Positions 32,409-42,060 of a stretch of 64,000 bases of DNA are shown piece by piece. Below the pieces are notes generated by a model. It worked only from the letters and a program-made list of their open reading frames with translations, searched no databases and had not been told where the DNA came from. Both the position numbers and the translations under genes were made by a program. The stretch's first letter is position 1, and each line of letters starts with the position of its first letter. Origin of the DNA: an uncultured Bacteroidota bacterium (lineage in GTDB: Bacteria; Bacteroidota; Bacteroidia; Flavobacteriales; Flavobacteriaceae); NCBI GenBank assembly GCA_902510415.1, contig CABXBH010000003.1:35522-99521 (forward strand), written 5' to 3'.

Positions 32409-32849
32409 TTATTCGGGTGATGATCTGCTGATTGTATACTCTAGAATTAAAAGCAAAAATATTATGGAACCATTAGCAACTGCTAACTCGACCATACTAG
32501 CATTATCATTAGAAAGAGCATTGATGGCAGAGACTCCAATTACAACAAAGAAATATGTCATTTCTTTCACTTTAATTGTTTCGGTTCTGAATCGTAGAAT
32601 AGCAAAAATAGCAAAAAGACCTAGAGCAAAACCTAAATCTAATTTTACATTGCTTAATAAAAAACATAGCAAAAATGTAATGAGACCTGCAGAATTATAT
32701 GTGAAGAAAAACTCATTCAAAGATTTCTTGCTTTTATTATTGAATTTCAAATAAATAAACTTAGAAATGAAAAAAACAACGAAAATATTAAGTATAAGTA
32801 TTGTGACTAAGTCTGATAAGTCCTGATTATTTGCAAAAATTAGCTCCAA
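32409..32849 (-). CDS. DUF4956-like membrane protein
   Basis: Multi-TM with GLFAIFAILRFRTETIKVKEMTYFFVVIGVSAINAL. Confidence 0.8.
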   Translation of the reverse strand: MELIFANNQDLSDLVTILILNIFVVFFISKFIYLKFNNKSKKSLNEFFFTYNSAGLITFLLCFLLSNVKLDLGFALGLFAIFAILRFRTETIKVKEMTYFFVVIGVSAINALSNDNASMVELAVANGSIIFLLLILEYTISRSSPE

Positions 32850-32954
32850 AATAAAAGATTTTTAGTTGCGAGTGCAATTAAGAAAAAAATTGAAAGAATT
32901 CCTAATGATATATATGTTTTAAAACAGTTTTGTAAATTGTTATAAATTAAAAAA

Positions 32955-34820
32955 ATGAGAAGAATATTTATTATTATACTATTTGCAAGCATAATTTCTA
33001 ATTCATATGCTCAAAAAGAAAGTAAGAAAAAGACAATTGATTCCTTAACCATTGATATGAAAATTAGCGAAGGGCTAATTACAACTTATTCTAATGAGAA
33101 AAATAATTTATTTTTTGAAATTTCTAAAAATTTATTGGGGAAAGAACTATTGGTTGTGACAAGATTTGCTCAACTTCCTGCTAATTATTCAGGATATCTC
33201 AATGCTGGTTCTAAAACCGCCGAACATGTAGTTCAATTTGAAAAAAATGGAACTAAAATTTTATTAAAAGAAGTAAGTTATACCAATATTGCAGATGATG
33301 AAGATCCTATTTCTGTTAGTGTTAAAGAAAATAATTTTAAACCTATTTTAGGAGCCTTTGAAATAAAGAATTCTGAAAAAGATAAATACCTAATAGATGT
33401 AACTAGTTATTTTATGTCTGACTCGCCAGGATTTAATATAATCAGATCCTATGAAAAGACTAATTATAAAATTGGTAGTGTTGACAAAAAAAGAAGTTTT
33501 ATAGACTCTGCTAGGAGTTTCCCTCAAAATACTGTAAGATATGTAGCATCGACAACAAGAAATGCTACTGGCCCAAGTGTATCTGACCCTAGAACTGGAG
33601 AGATTATAGAAAGTGATATTATATGGTATCATAACCATCTAAGATCATATAGAAATAGGTATTTATTAGAAACCGGTGCTGCGAATCCGAAAGCTAGAAC
33701 TTTAAATACTCCAGAAAAAGAAATAGGAGAAATGATGAGGCAAGTTATCGCACATGAAATAGGTCATGCGCTTGGACTACCCCATAACATGAAAGCAAGT
33801 AGTGCTTATCCAGTTGATTCGTTAAGGTCTGGAGATTTTACACAAAAATTTGGAATTGCAACGACGATTATGGATTATGCTAGATACAATTACGTTGCAC
33901 AGCCTGGAGATGAAAATATAAGATATGTCCGACAACTTGGTCCCTACGATAATTACTCCATAGAATGGGGTTATAGATACTATGGTCAAAGCCCGGAAGA
34001 AGAAAAAAATATTTTGAAAAAATTTGTTGATTCAAAATCATTAGATCCAGTTTATATGTTTGGAGGGTATGGAAATGATCCAAATTCACAAACAGAAAAT
34101 ATTGGGGATGATCCAGTGAAAGCAAGCACGTATGGAATTAAAAATTTGAAGATTGTTGCTAAAAATCTAATGGATTGGGTGATAGAGCCAAATGAAAACT
34201 ATGATGAACTTAATGAATTATATGGAGAATTATTAGGGGTTTACAGAAGATATATATATCATGTACATTCACTTATTGGTGGAATATATGACACTCCTCA
34301 TAACGAAAACCAAAAAGGTACTATTAGATATGTAAATGTTGATATTAATAAACAAATTGAAGCTCTTAGGTTTTTAGAGAAAAATTTGTGGAATACTCAA
34401 AGCTGGCTAATGGATAGTAAGTTAATATCTCAAATTAAGGGTGAAGGGGTTTTAAATTCAATTCAAGGACTTCAGCTTAGTGCATTGAATAGACTTCTAA
34501 ACTATGATAAACTTAACCGTATGCTATCAGCTAAAGAATCCCTGGAAGGAAATGCACTGTCAGTTAGTGGGTTAATTGATGATTTATTACAAACAATCAT
34601 TGAATCACCTAATAATCCTGACCTCTCTGAACAAAGACTTCAGCTTTACTTTGTTGAAAGGATTGATATATTAATGAGTGAAGAAAAATTAAACCCCTCA
34701 GTCAAAAGTATTCTCATGGAATCAAAAAATAATATTCACTCATTTGCTAAAAGAAAATCAAGATTATCTAAAGGGATAGTCAAATCTCATTATAAATATT
34801 TAAAAACTATAAGTGAATAA
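32955..34820 (+). CDS. zinc-dependent metalloprotease (DUF5117/DUF5118-type), apparently lacking an internal segment
   Basis: VIAHEIGHALGLPHNMKASSAYPVDSLRSGDFTQKFGIATTIMDYARYNYVAQPGD zincin motif; N-terminal LFFEISKNLLGKELLVVTRFAQLP; see finding at 33490-33560. Confidence 0.88.
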   Translation: MRRIFIIILFASIISNSYAQKESKKKTIDSLTIDMKISEGLITTYSNEKNNLFFEISKNLLGKELLVVTRFAQLPANYSGYLNAGSKTAEHVVQFEKNGTKILLKEVSYTNIADDEDPISVSVKENNFKPILGAFEIKNSEKDKYLIDVTSYFMSDSPGFNIIRSYEKTNYKIGSVDKKRSFIDSARSFPQNTVRYVASTTRNATGPSVSDPRTGEIIESDIIWYHNHLRSYRNRYLLETGAANPKARTLNTPEKEIGEMMRQVIAHEIGHALGLPHNMKASSAYPVDSLRSGDFTQKFGIATTIMDYARYNYVAQPGDENIRYVRQLGPYDNYSIEWGYRYYGQSPEEEKNILKKFVDSKSLDPVYMFGGYGNDPNSQTENIGDDPVKASTYGIKNLKIVAKNLMDWVIEPNENYDELNELYGELLGVYRRYIYHVHSLIGGIYDTPHNENQKGTIRYVNVDINKQIEALRFLEKNLWNTQSWLMDSKLISQIKGEGVLNSIQGLQLSALNRLLNYDKLNRMLSAKESLEGNALSVSGLIDDLLQTIIESPNNPDLSEQRLQLYFVERIDILMSEEKLNPSVKSILMESKNNIHSFAKRKSRLSKGIVKSHYKYLKTISE

Positions 34821-34822
34821 AA

Positions 34823-34912
34823 ATGGAATGGTATAAAAAAAATAGAAAGTATCTTTTTGCAGTAGTAATCTGTTGGTTTATATATAGATTAATAACTGCT
34901 GTGATGTATTAA
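34823..34912 (+). CDS. tiny single-TM protein (29 aa), candidate
   Basis: MEWYKKNRKYLFAVVICWFIYRLITAVMY* right after the metalloprotease. Confidence 0.35.
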   Translation: MEWYKKNRKYLFAVVICWFIYRLITAVMY

Positions 34913-35226
34913 TCAAGCATGTACTTAATTGCTAATGAACTTTTAGAAAATGAGATTTTTAATTCATTTTGCTTTTCTCTAGAACTCTTGATTTTTAGTG
35001 ATAAGTAATTAGTATTTGCAAATTTATTTATTAAATCATTTAATGGTCCACTTGGCAATAAACTTTTTTTATCTGGCTTATTAAAAATAGCATTCAATTG
35101 AAATTGAAAATTGTTTTGAAGTTTAAATTCATCAAATGATATGTTTTTAAATTCAACAAATTGAGAATTGTTGTTTGAAAATGAGTTTAAACTAAAAAAT
35201 AATATAAAAGCTATTATACGATGCAT
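34909..35226 (-). CDS. hypothetical secreted protein
   Basis: Signal peptide MHRIIAFILFFSLNSFSNN. Confidence 0.5.
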   Translation of the reverse strand: MHRIIAFILFFSLNSFSNNNSQFVEFKNISFDEFKLQNNFQFQLNAIFNKPDKKSLLPSGPLNDLINKFANTNYLSLKIKSSREKQNELKISFSKSSLAIKYMLD

Positions 35227-35333
35227 GTTGAAAGATAAAAAATAATTTATAATTCAGGTTTTTATTTTTTGAATAGTCTACTTTCCAAAGCATGGACTTC
35301 AATTTTTGTATATTGCGCAAAATAACCAATTTT

Positions 35334-36548
35334 ATGAAAAAGTATATTTATTTATTCTTATTTAGCGCACTAATTTTTTCATGCTCAGATAATTTTATCG
35401 ATAACCTCACAATAGAAGAACATATTCAATTAATCAAAAACCATGAAAGTAAAATTGAAATTAGTTTTGATGAGTTACCCGAAGTTTCTCAAAATCATAT
35501 AAATGAGCTAGAAAATAATATTACGGCTGATTTGATATTATACGCTGAAAGCATTGGCTATGAAATAAAACTTAGAAGGGAGTCCAGAAATTTGATTTCT
35601 CTTTTAAATATGCTTTACATATACTTTGACGAAAATGGCGAATTACTTTTTGATGAAAATTATGACGAAGACAATGACGGAGATTACGATATTTTTGATG
35701 AATGGGATAACTACATGTGTTTTGATATTCAGTTCCCTATATCGATAACTATGCCTAACGGTTCTCAAATTTCTATAGGAAATGAAGAGGAGTTATATGA
35801 GGCAATTGAAGAATATTATGAATCTAGTGATGAATATGACGGTGTGCCAGACATCAATTTTCCTATAAATATTATTTTCTTTTTCGAGAATGAAAATGGA
35901 AACGAAGATGAAGAAGTAATCGGAATTAATAGCTATGAAGAGCTTGAAATGTATTTTGATGTGTGTCCTGATGAGAATGGGTGGGATGATGAAAATTGGT
36001 TTGATATTGATTGTGTTGATCTTGTTTATCCGATTTCAATAGAAAATCCTGATGGAGAAATTCTTTCAGTTGAAAGCGAATATGAACTGCACGAGTATAT
36101 TGATCAATACTATCAAAATTGTAATAGTAATGACTGTGGAGATTTTTCATTAGTATACCCCTTAACTGTTGAGTATTATTCTGAAGCTAATGATCAAACT
36201 CAGATTTTGACGATAAATTCAGAAGAAGAGTTGCAAGAGCTTTTAGATGAGCATTGTTACAATGATGACGGTGAAGACGGACTTGATACATGTGGTGAAA
36301 TAGTTTACCCAATAACAGTAGAAGCTCCAAACGGTGATCAATTTACAGGAAATAGCGAAGAAGAAATAATGTCATTCATGGAAGAATGGTCTTCAAATAA
36401 TTGTAATACAATGGAGTGTGATACAGATTTTGAATTGGTTTTTCCAATTACAATGGAATTTGAAGATGAGCAAGGTGATATAATTGTAATGACAATACAG
36501 TCAGAGGTTATGCTAGAGGAAATAAATGCTCAGTACTGTGAAGATTAA
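35334..36548 (+). CDS. acidic lipoprotein with six tandem ~40-50 aa repeats
   Basis: MKKYIYLFLFSALIFSCSDN lipobox (start 35334); repeats of the form (F/V)(Q/V)(F/Y)PI-x-(I/V)-x(4-6)-G-x-x-x-x-x-(I/N)-x-(S/N)-E-E-E-L. Confidence 0.85.
   Translation: MKKYIYLFLFSALIFSCSDNFIDNLTIEEHIQLIKNHESKIEISFDELPEVSQNHINELENNITADLILYAESIGYEIKLRRESRNLISLLNMLYIYFDENGELLFDENYDEDNDGDYDIFDEWDNYMCFDIQFPISITMPNGSQISIGNEEELYEAIEEYYESSDEYDGVPDINFPINIIFFFENENGNEDEEVIGINSYEELEMYFDVCPDENGWDDENWFDIDCVDLVYPISIENPDGEILSVESEYELHEYIDQYYQNCNSNDCGDFSLVYPLTVEYYSEANDQTQILTINSEEELQELLDEHCYNDDGEDGLDTCGEIVYPITVEAPNGDQFTGNSEEEIMSFMEEWSSNNCNTMECDTDFELVFPITMEFEDEQGDIIVMTIQSEVMLEEINAQYCED
35710..36540 (+). repeat. six protein-level tandem repeats inside the acidic lipoprotein
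   Basis: FDIQFPISITMPNGSQISIGNEEELYEAIEEYYE / DINFPINIIFFFENENGNEDEEVIGINSYEELEMYFDVC / DLVYPISIENPDGEILSVESEYELHEYIDQYYQNC / SLVYPLTVEYYSEANDQTQILTINSEEELQELLDEHC / EIVYPITVEAPNGDQFTGNSEEEIMSFMEEW / ELVFPITMEFEDEQGDIIVMTIQSEVMLEEINAQYC. Confidence 0.85.
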
Positions 36549-36551
36549 AAA

Positions 36552-36776
36552 ATGGAAAAGCTAATTCTACTACTATTTATTCCACTTGTCTTTGCTTGTA
36601 GTGATGATGAAGATGCTCCTAATATGTGTGTTGATGAATCATTAATAAGCTCGGATATAGCTTGTCCTGAAGTTATTGATCCTGTTTGTGGTTGTGATGG
36701 TAACACATATAATAATAGTTGTGAGGCTTTTAATTGGTATGGTGTAATTGCATATGCTGATGGCCCATGTAATTAA
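36552..36776 (+). CDS. Kazal-type protease-inhibitor-like lipoprotein
   Basis: MEKLILLLFIPLVFAC lipobox; DPVCGCDGNTYNNSCEAFNWYGVIAYADGPC Kazal pattern. Confidence 0.85.
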   Translation: MEKLILLLFIPLVFACSDDEDAPNMCVDESLISSDIACPEVIDPVCGCDGNTYNNSCEAFNWYGVIAYADGPCN

Positions 36777-36788
36777 AAAAATATTTAA

Positions 36789-37253
36789 ATGAAGACATTA
36801 AATTTTAATTGGAAAATAATGGCTATGGTAATGATTCCTGTTGCTATTATTATGCTAATTTTTGGTAATGATCAAAATTCTAAAGCAAATATGGAAGATA
36901 AAGTTTATAAAATATTAACTCATGATGAATGGAAAGTTTCGAAGGAAAAAGGATTTATTCTAACCGATCTAGATACAAAAGATGGTTTTATTCATCTGTC
37001 TACTGCAAAGCAATTAGCGGGAACTTTATTTTATTATTTTGAAGATTATGAGACCTTAATATTAGTCCAATTTAACTCAAATGAACTTGGTAAAGAATTA
37101 GTTTTTGAAGACCCTATCCCTAAAGGAAATAGAAATGGTAAATTTCCTCATTTTTATTCAAAATTAGATGTCGAAAAAATCTCAAACTATTGGGAAATTA
37201 AAAGAGGTTCATTTAACCTTCCTGAAGAAGTAATTTTAAATCAAGAGAACTAA
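36789..37253 (+). CDS. DUF952 family protein
   Basis: KILTHDEWKVSKEKGFILTDLDTKDGFIHLSTAKQLAGTLFYYF...LGKELVFEDPIPKGNRNGKFPHFYSKL. Confidence 0.85.
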   Translation: MKTLNFNWKIMAMVMIPVAIIMLIFGNDQNSKANMEDKVYKILTHDEWKVSKEKGFILTDLDTKDGFIHLSTAKQLAGTLFYYFEDYETLILVQFNSNELGKELVFEDPIPKGNRNGKFPHFYSKLDVEKISNYWEIKRGSFNLPEEVILNQEN

Positions 37254-38696
37254 TTATTTAAATGTTAGATATCGGTCTTTAATTTTATTAATTCTAAGCA
37301 TTTTATAATCTAGAAAATAATTTTGATACAATTTCCAAGGCAAGCTAGAACCTTGTTTAGGAAACATGTGAGAAGACCTATGAATATATCCTGAATTTAA
37401 ATTAAGTAGAGGAGAAATATTCATCTTTTCGTCCAATGTATTAGGTGTAAAATATTTGTATTTTTTCTTTTCCATAAACTTAAAAAGTCTACTAGCGTAC
37501 TCACTTGTTAGATCACTTTTTAAAGTCCAAGAAGCGTTAGTATAACCAGCAAAAAAAATACAATTTGGTAATCCACTAAGCATTAAACCTTTATAGGTTA
37601 CCGCATTTGATGAATCATATGGGTTATTATCAATACTAATCTCAGACCCTCCAAAAGCCAAAAGTTTTAAGCCCGTTGCGCTTATAATTATATCAGCTTC
37701 TAAATTTTTACCTGATTTAAGTTTTAATCCCTTTTCAGTAAATGAATCTATATTATCAGTTATTATATTTGCTTTACCATGTCTTATCGCTTTGAATAAA
37801 TCTCCGTCAGGAGCTACACAAAATCTTTGATCCCAAGGTTTATAATTTGGTTCAAAATGAGGTTTAGCTGGAAAAGAGCCTAGTTGTTTTTGAGCAGATT
37901 TTACTAATAATTTTTTCATATAATTAGGCCATATTTTACAGGCTTGAAAAAATAAAATCTGAACAAAAATATTTTTAAATCTAATCAGTTTATGTGCAGT
38001 TTTTTTAGAGAAATACTTTTTTAAGAGTTTAGCATACTTATCACTATTAGGGAAAGCTCCCACATAAGTAGGCGATCTTTGAAGCATAGTAATTTCAGAA
38101 GTTTTATCTGCCATTTCTGGAACTATAGTTACTGCTGTTGCACCACTGCCTATAACAACGACCTTTTTATTTTTATAATCTAAATTATCAGGCCAATGTT
38201 GAGGATGGATAATGATTCCTTTAAAATCATTGATTCCTTTGTAATTTGGTGTATAACCTTTGTCATAATTATAATATCCTGTACAAGAAAACAAAAAACG
38301 AGAATAATATATTTCCTTTTTATCAAACCTATCTATGGTAGTAACAGCCCATAATTTTTTTTGAGTGTCAAAATTTGATTTTAAAACTTTTGTTTGATAT
38401 TTGATATGGTCATTTATTTTATATTCTTCGGCTGCTTCACATAGATATTTTAATATATTAGGGGCGTCGGCAAAAGATTTTGGATTATCCCAAGTTTTAA
38501 AAGAAAATCCAAAAGTATACATATCTGAATCAGACCTTATTCCAGGATATTTGAAAAGACTCCAAGTTCCACCAATTTCATGTCTAGCTTCCAAAATTTT
38601 ATAGGATTTTTCAGGATTTTTTCTCTGCAAATGGCATGCAGCACCAACTCCGGATAAACCAGCCCCAATTATGATAATGTCAGTGTAATTATTCAA
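37254..38696 (-). CDS. flavin-containing (Baeyer-Villiger type) monooxygenase
   Basis: IIGAGLSGVGAACHL, FAD/NADPH motifs, FKGIIIHPQHWPDNLDYKNKKVVVIGSGATAVTIVPEMA. Confidence 0.93.
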   Translation of the reverse strand: MNNYTDIIIIGAGLSGVGAACHLQRKNPEKSYKILEARHEIGGTWSLFKYPGIRSDSDMYTFGFSFKTWDNPKSFADAPNILKYLCEAAEEYKINDHIKYQTKVLKSNFDTQKKLWAVTTIDRFDKKEIYYSRFLFSCTGYYNYDKGYTPNYKGINDFKGIIIHPQHWPDNLDYKNKKVVVIGSGATAVTIVPEMADKTSEITMLQRSPTYVGAFPNSDKYAKLLKKYFSKKTAHKLIRFKNIFVQILFFQACKIWPNYMKKLLVKSAQKQLGSFPAKPHFEPNYKPWDQRFCVAPDGDLFKAIRHGKANIITDNIDSFTEKGLKLKSGKNLEADIIISATGLKLLAFGGSEISIDNNPYDSSNAVTYKGLMLSGLPNCIFFAGYTNASWTLKSDLTSEYASRLFKFMEKKKYKYFTPNTLDEKMNISPLLNLNSGYIHRSSHMFPKQGSSLPWKLYQNYFLDYKMLRINKIKDRYLTFK

Positions 38697-38748
38697 GTTA
38701 TTATTTTCATTATGGTTCGTATTATCTTCAATGGTTAAATCTATATAA

Positions 38749-38844
38749 TTATTTCTTTATATAGTTTTTATAGAAAGAATATAGAATTGCATAAATAATA
38801 AGCACAATCCACAGATATATAAAAACATCATTTTTATAACCCAT
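38749..38844 (-). CDS. tiny single-TM protein (31 aa), candidate
   Basis: MGYKNDVFIYLWIVLIIYAILYSFYKNYIKK* upstream of the monooxygenase. Confidence 0.35.
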   Translation of the reverse strand: MGYKNDVFIYLWIVLIIYAILYSFYKNYIKK

Positions 38845-38954
38845 AATTGGTTAATTTTAGAATAGTTAGTTGTTACAATTTAATAAAAATTAAATAATTA
38901 GATATTTCTTATGATTTACTAAATTTGTTTTATAATCCGATAATAATATTTATA

Positions 38955-39374
38955 ATGAAAAGAAAAGTAAATGCAATTTGGAAAGGAGATGGGCCTACAG
39001 GAAGTGGCGTTTTAAATGCTCAAAGTGGTGCATTTGATAATATGCCTTATAGTTTTAAAACCCGATTTGAAAATGATAACGGAATACTTGGGACAAACCC
39101 TGAGGAACTTATTGCTGCAGCACTTGCAGGTTGTTTTAATATGAAATTAAGTTTTCTGTTAAACGATGCAAATTTTAATCCTGATGAATTAAATACAGAT
39201 GCTATTTTAACTTTTGAAAATGGTAAAATAATATCAATAAATTTAAATTTAAGTGGTAAAGTACAAGAAATAACCCACGAGAAATTCATTGAATTAGCAA
39301 ATGAAGCCAAAAATAATTGCCCGATTTCGGGTGTTTTAAATTGTCCGATTTCATTAAGTGCATCTTTAATCTAA
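38955..39374 (+). CDS. OsmC/OhrA-family peroxiredoxin-like protein
   Basis: MKRKVNAIWKGDGPTGSGVLN...GTNPEELIAAALAGCFNMKLSFLL...CPISGVLNCPISL. Confidence 0.92.
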   Translation: MKRKVNAIWKGDGPTGSGVLNAQSGAFDNMPYSFKTRFENDNGILGTNPEELIAAALAGCFNMKLSFLLNDANFNPDELNTDAILTFENGKIISINLNLSGKVQEITHEKFIELANEAKNNCPISGVLNCPISLSASLI

Positions 39375-39511
39375 TGAATAGCATGAACAAAATAATCAAT
39401 AAATTAATCAATGTTTGTGTTATATTAATTGTGTACGGATTATTCTTTGATATTAAATTCAATAATAAATTCATTCAAAAAGAAATAAGAATTCATTTAA
39501 TACAACTATGA
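39374..39511 (+). CDS. small membrane protein (45 aa), candidate
   Basis: MNSMNKIINKLINVCVILIVYGLFFDIKFNNKF...; overlaps both neighbours at start/stop codons. Confidence 0.4.
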   Translation: MNSMNKIINKLINVCVILIVYGLFFDIKFNNKFIQKEIRIHLIQL

Positions 39512-39936
39512 AAAATATTAGATATCCATTAATCCTGATAAGTATTGCTCTTTGTATTTCTGGAATAAGGTGGTTAATTAACCCTGAGCCTTGGATGCTA
39601 GATCAGGTTGCAAATGAAGAGCGACTAAAAATGACTTTTGCAGAACTTTTTATAATTGAAGGCAATTCAACTTTAGGTGCATATTTAACCCAAATCTATC
39701 GGTTTTTAGGTCTCTATGTTTTAGGGATTGGGAGTATACTTCTTTCTTTCTCTGATACAAAATTCTTAAGCATACTTAGTTTTAGAAACAGATATTTAGT
39801 TATCCTTGGAATTCTATTAGTTTCAAATCTAGCATTAGCATATATGTGGATATCTTCTTCTCATTTTATATATATAATGTGGTTAGCGATAGCGCTATAC
39901 CTTTACAGCTTATATCATCACATTAAGATGAAATAA
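39508..39936 (+). CDS. hypothetical membrane protein
   Basis: Four hydrophobic segments; ATGA overlap with preceding small ORF. Confidence 0.65.
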   Translation: MKNIRYPLILISIALCISGIRWLINPEPWMLDQVANEERLKMTFAELFIIEGNSTLGAYLTQIYRFLGLYVLGIGSILLSFSDTKFLSILSFRNRYLVILGILLVSNLALAYMWISSSHFIYIMWLAIALYLYSLYHHIKMK

Positions 39937-39951
39937 AATATTTAAAAACTA

Positions 39952-41838
39952 CTATTGATTGGTTTGGAAATTATGGATTTGAAGTTGAGAAGCAAAAAAC
40001 TCATAAATCATTACCATTGCTAAAGTGTCAAGTTCACAATATTTTAATAGAGATTGTTTAATTATTTCTCTTTCGGCAGAGGACATTTCAACGTATTGAA
40101 TTTTTGCATAAGCTATTAAAGCATCTCCACCATTATTTAGCTTATTAATCATGCCTATTGGGTTATTAACTTCTGAGTAATCTGGATTTGGTAACGAATC
40201 GTAGGGGTCTATATAGCCCTCCATAATCCATCTATGCTCATTAGAGAAATTTAAAGATGTTAAATTAATTTGGCCAATAGGTTTTGAGTATTTTTTCTTT
40301 ACATATTCACAAATTTTAATAATTGTAGGAAGAACAACTTTTATTGAATTAGAGCCTTTCATATATGGATGGTAAAAATATTTTTTTACTAAATCCCACA
40401 TATCAATCATATCTCTATCACCCTTCCTTACTAACTTATTGTTTTCCTTTTTATTTGTAATAGATATTATAAAATCCATTAATTCCGTTTTATCTACTTC
40501 ATCTGAATCTATTAACTGATCGTATATTGCATTTAAAATTGAATTTTCATGGGTGGCATATTTAAAAATAGATCCTCTATCAGAATCTAAATCCTGTTTT
40601 AATTTTCTGACAAAATCATAGTTTGGGAATTTACCTGGTTCTGCATTTATATACTCTGACTTATGCTCAATTGTTCCATCAGAAAATATTATATGGTGAG
40701 AATACTGAAATGCTATTTGTTCATAAGGATGTCTTCCTTTTGTAAAAGGAAGTGCAGATGTACAAGTTTCAAAATCAATAAAATGCAACGGAAATTTCCA
40801 TTGCAGCATATTTTCTTTTAAATTCTCAACATCTAAATAGAAATCTACTTTTTCATTTAAACTTTGTTGTACTCTTTTCTTGATTTGGAGCCATTGTCTG
40901 TTTTGTACAGTTAGGTGAGTATCACAAGTGTCTTGGAAATCTTGATGATGAAGCTCGTCTAAAAAAAATATATTTGATTTAAATAATTTTTTTTGTTTTT
41001 TGAAATTCCATAGTTCATAAATATTTGGTCGCAGATAATCACTTATATTAAATTGTTGCATCCAACAATCTCTACAGACATGACCATTATAGTGCTCCCA
41101 ATTAATTTCATTTTCATTAACATAAAGTTCTGTAAAATTTTTAACTACCTGATTAAAAGGCAATCCATGAATCTTATGAAAATCTTTTAAGATAATATCA
41201 TTAATTAATTGGGTAAGATTTACTTCCTCCATAATTGGGTCGCCAATTTCTGCTATCGAATTAACTTTTACATCAATTCCCGTTCTCGTATTTTTACTAG
41301 TCATTTGGAATAATTGATTTAAACCATCAACACTAGCTTTCTTTGATTTATCAGCTAACATCAAATATGATTCTACTTCATAATCTGGAAAACATTTTTG
41401 AACAACACTTGTTTGAAAAGCTAAATCAAATAAATAAGGCTTCCATTCACGTCTTATAGATCCATTGGTATTGGTAAAAATTTTTTTCTCTGATGAATCA
41501 AATGATTTTGCCTTAACTTCAATTACCTTTATTAGATTACCAGACTTAACTAAAATGTCTGTTTTAACAAAAAGATTGTCATTTAAAAAAGCTGCTTCAT
41601 ATATTACACATTCACCTTTTTTAAGCAGCTCATTTGTTTTACTAACGGCAAGATGATTAGAGCCATTAATCAAAATACCATCTTTAAAATGAAGTCTAGA
41701 TAATTCCTCAGCCTGAAAACCTCCATCTGCTAATGCAGATAAAAAGTCATTTGATTTATCAGATGATTTGTAATCAGAAGTTAATTTTATTGGGCATTCT
41801 ATCCCCTTTTTAAAATTAGTTTTAGTTAAATATTTCAC
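39952..41838 (-). CDS. DUF2779-like nuclease candidate (PD-(D/E)XK-like N-terminal region plus DEDD/RNase H-like C-terminal domain); likely GTG start at 41838 (track start 41856)
   Basis: KTDILVKSGNLIKVIEVKAKS (D...ExK), HVCRDCWMQQF Cys pair, LHFIDFETCTSALPFTKGRHPYEQIAFQYSHHI (DxE), YATHENSILNAI. Confidence 0.8.
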   Translation of the reverse strand: MKYLTKTNFKKGIECPIKLTSDYKSSDKSNDFLSALADGGFQAEELSRLHFKDGILINGSNHLAVSKTNELLKKGECVIYEAAFLNDNLFVKTDILVKSGNLIKVIEVKAKSFDSSEKKIFTNTNGSIRREWKPYLFDLAFQTSVVQKCFPDYEVESYLMLADKSKKASVDGLNQLFQMTSKNTRTGIDVKVNSIAEIGDPIMEEVNLTQLINDIILKDFHKIHGLPFNQVVKNFTELYVNENEINWEHYNGHVCRDCWMQQFNISDYLRPNIYELWNFKKQKKLFKSNIFFLDELHHQDFQDTCDTHLTVQNRQWLQIKKRVQQSLNEKVDFYLDVENLKENMLQWKFPLHFIDFETCTSALPFTKGRHPYEQIAFQYSHHIIFSDGTIEHKSEYINAEPGKFPNYDFVRKLKQDLDSDRGSIFKYATHENSILNAIYDQLIDSDEVDKTELMDFIISITNKKENNKLVRKGDRDMIDMWDLVKKYFYHPYMKGSNSIKVVLPTIIKICEYVKKKYSKPIGQINLTSLNFSNEHRWIMEGYIDPYDSLPNPDYSEVNNPIGMINKLNNGGDALIAYAKIQYVEMSSAEREIIKQSLLKYCELDTLAMVMIYEFFASQLQIHNFQTNQ

Positions 41839-41987
41839 TCCGATAATTTCTCCCACTCATTCCAAACTTTTCCCAAAGAATTTCTAAATGCCTCAACATT
41901 TACTTGGGTTTCTTCTAGCTCATCTACCAAACCTTCAATTGTATCTAATCTAGATTCAATTGCATATATTAAATCTTCTTTACTCAT
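41835..41987 (-). CDS. 50-aa acidic small protein overlapping the DUF2779 gene start, not in supplied track
   Basis: MSKEDLIYAIESRLDTIEGLVDELEETQVNVEAFRNSLGKVWNEWEKLSE*; GTGA stop/start overlap with downstream gene. Confidence 0.65.
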   Translation of the reverse strand: MSKEDLIYAIESRLDTIEGLVDELEETQVNVEAFRNSLGKVWNEWEKLSE

Positions 41988-42060
41988 AATTATAATATTT
42001 TATTTATTAACTTAAAATACAAATTAATTTGATACCTAAATTAACTTAAAAGTTACAATT

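Noticed and set aside
32395-32754. Plus-strand ORF MRLKYYSGDDLLIVYSRIK...
   Set aside because: Lies antisense to the better supported DUF4956-like membrane protein.
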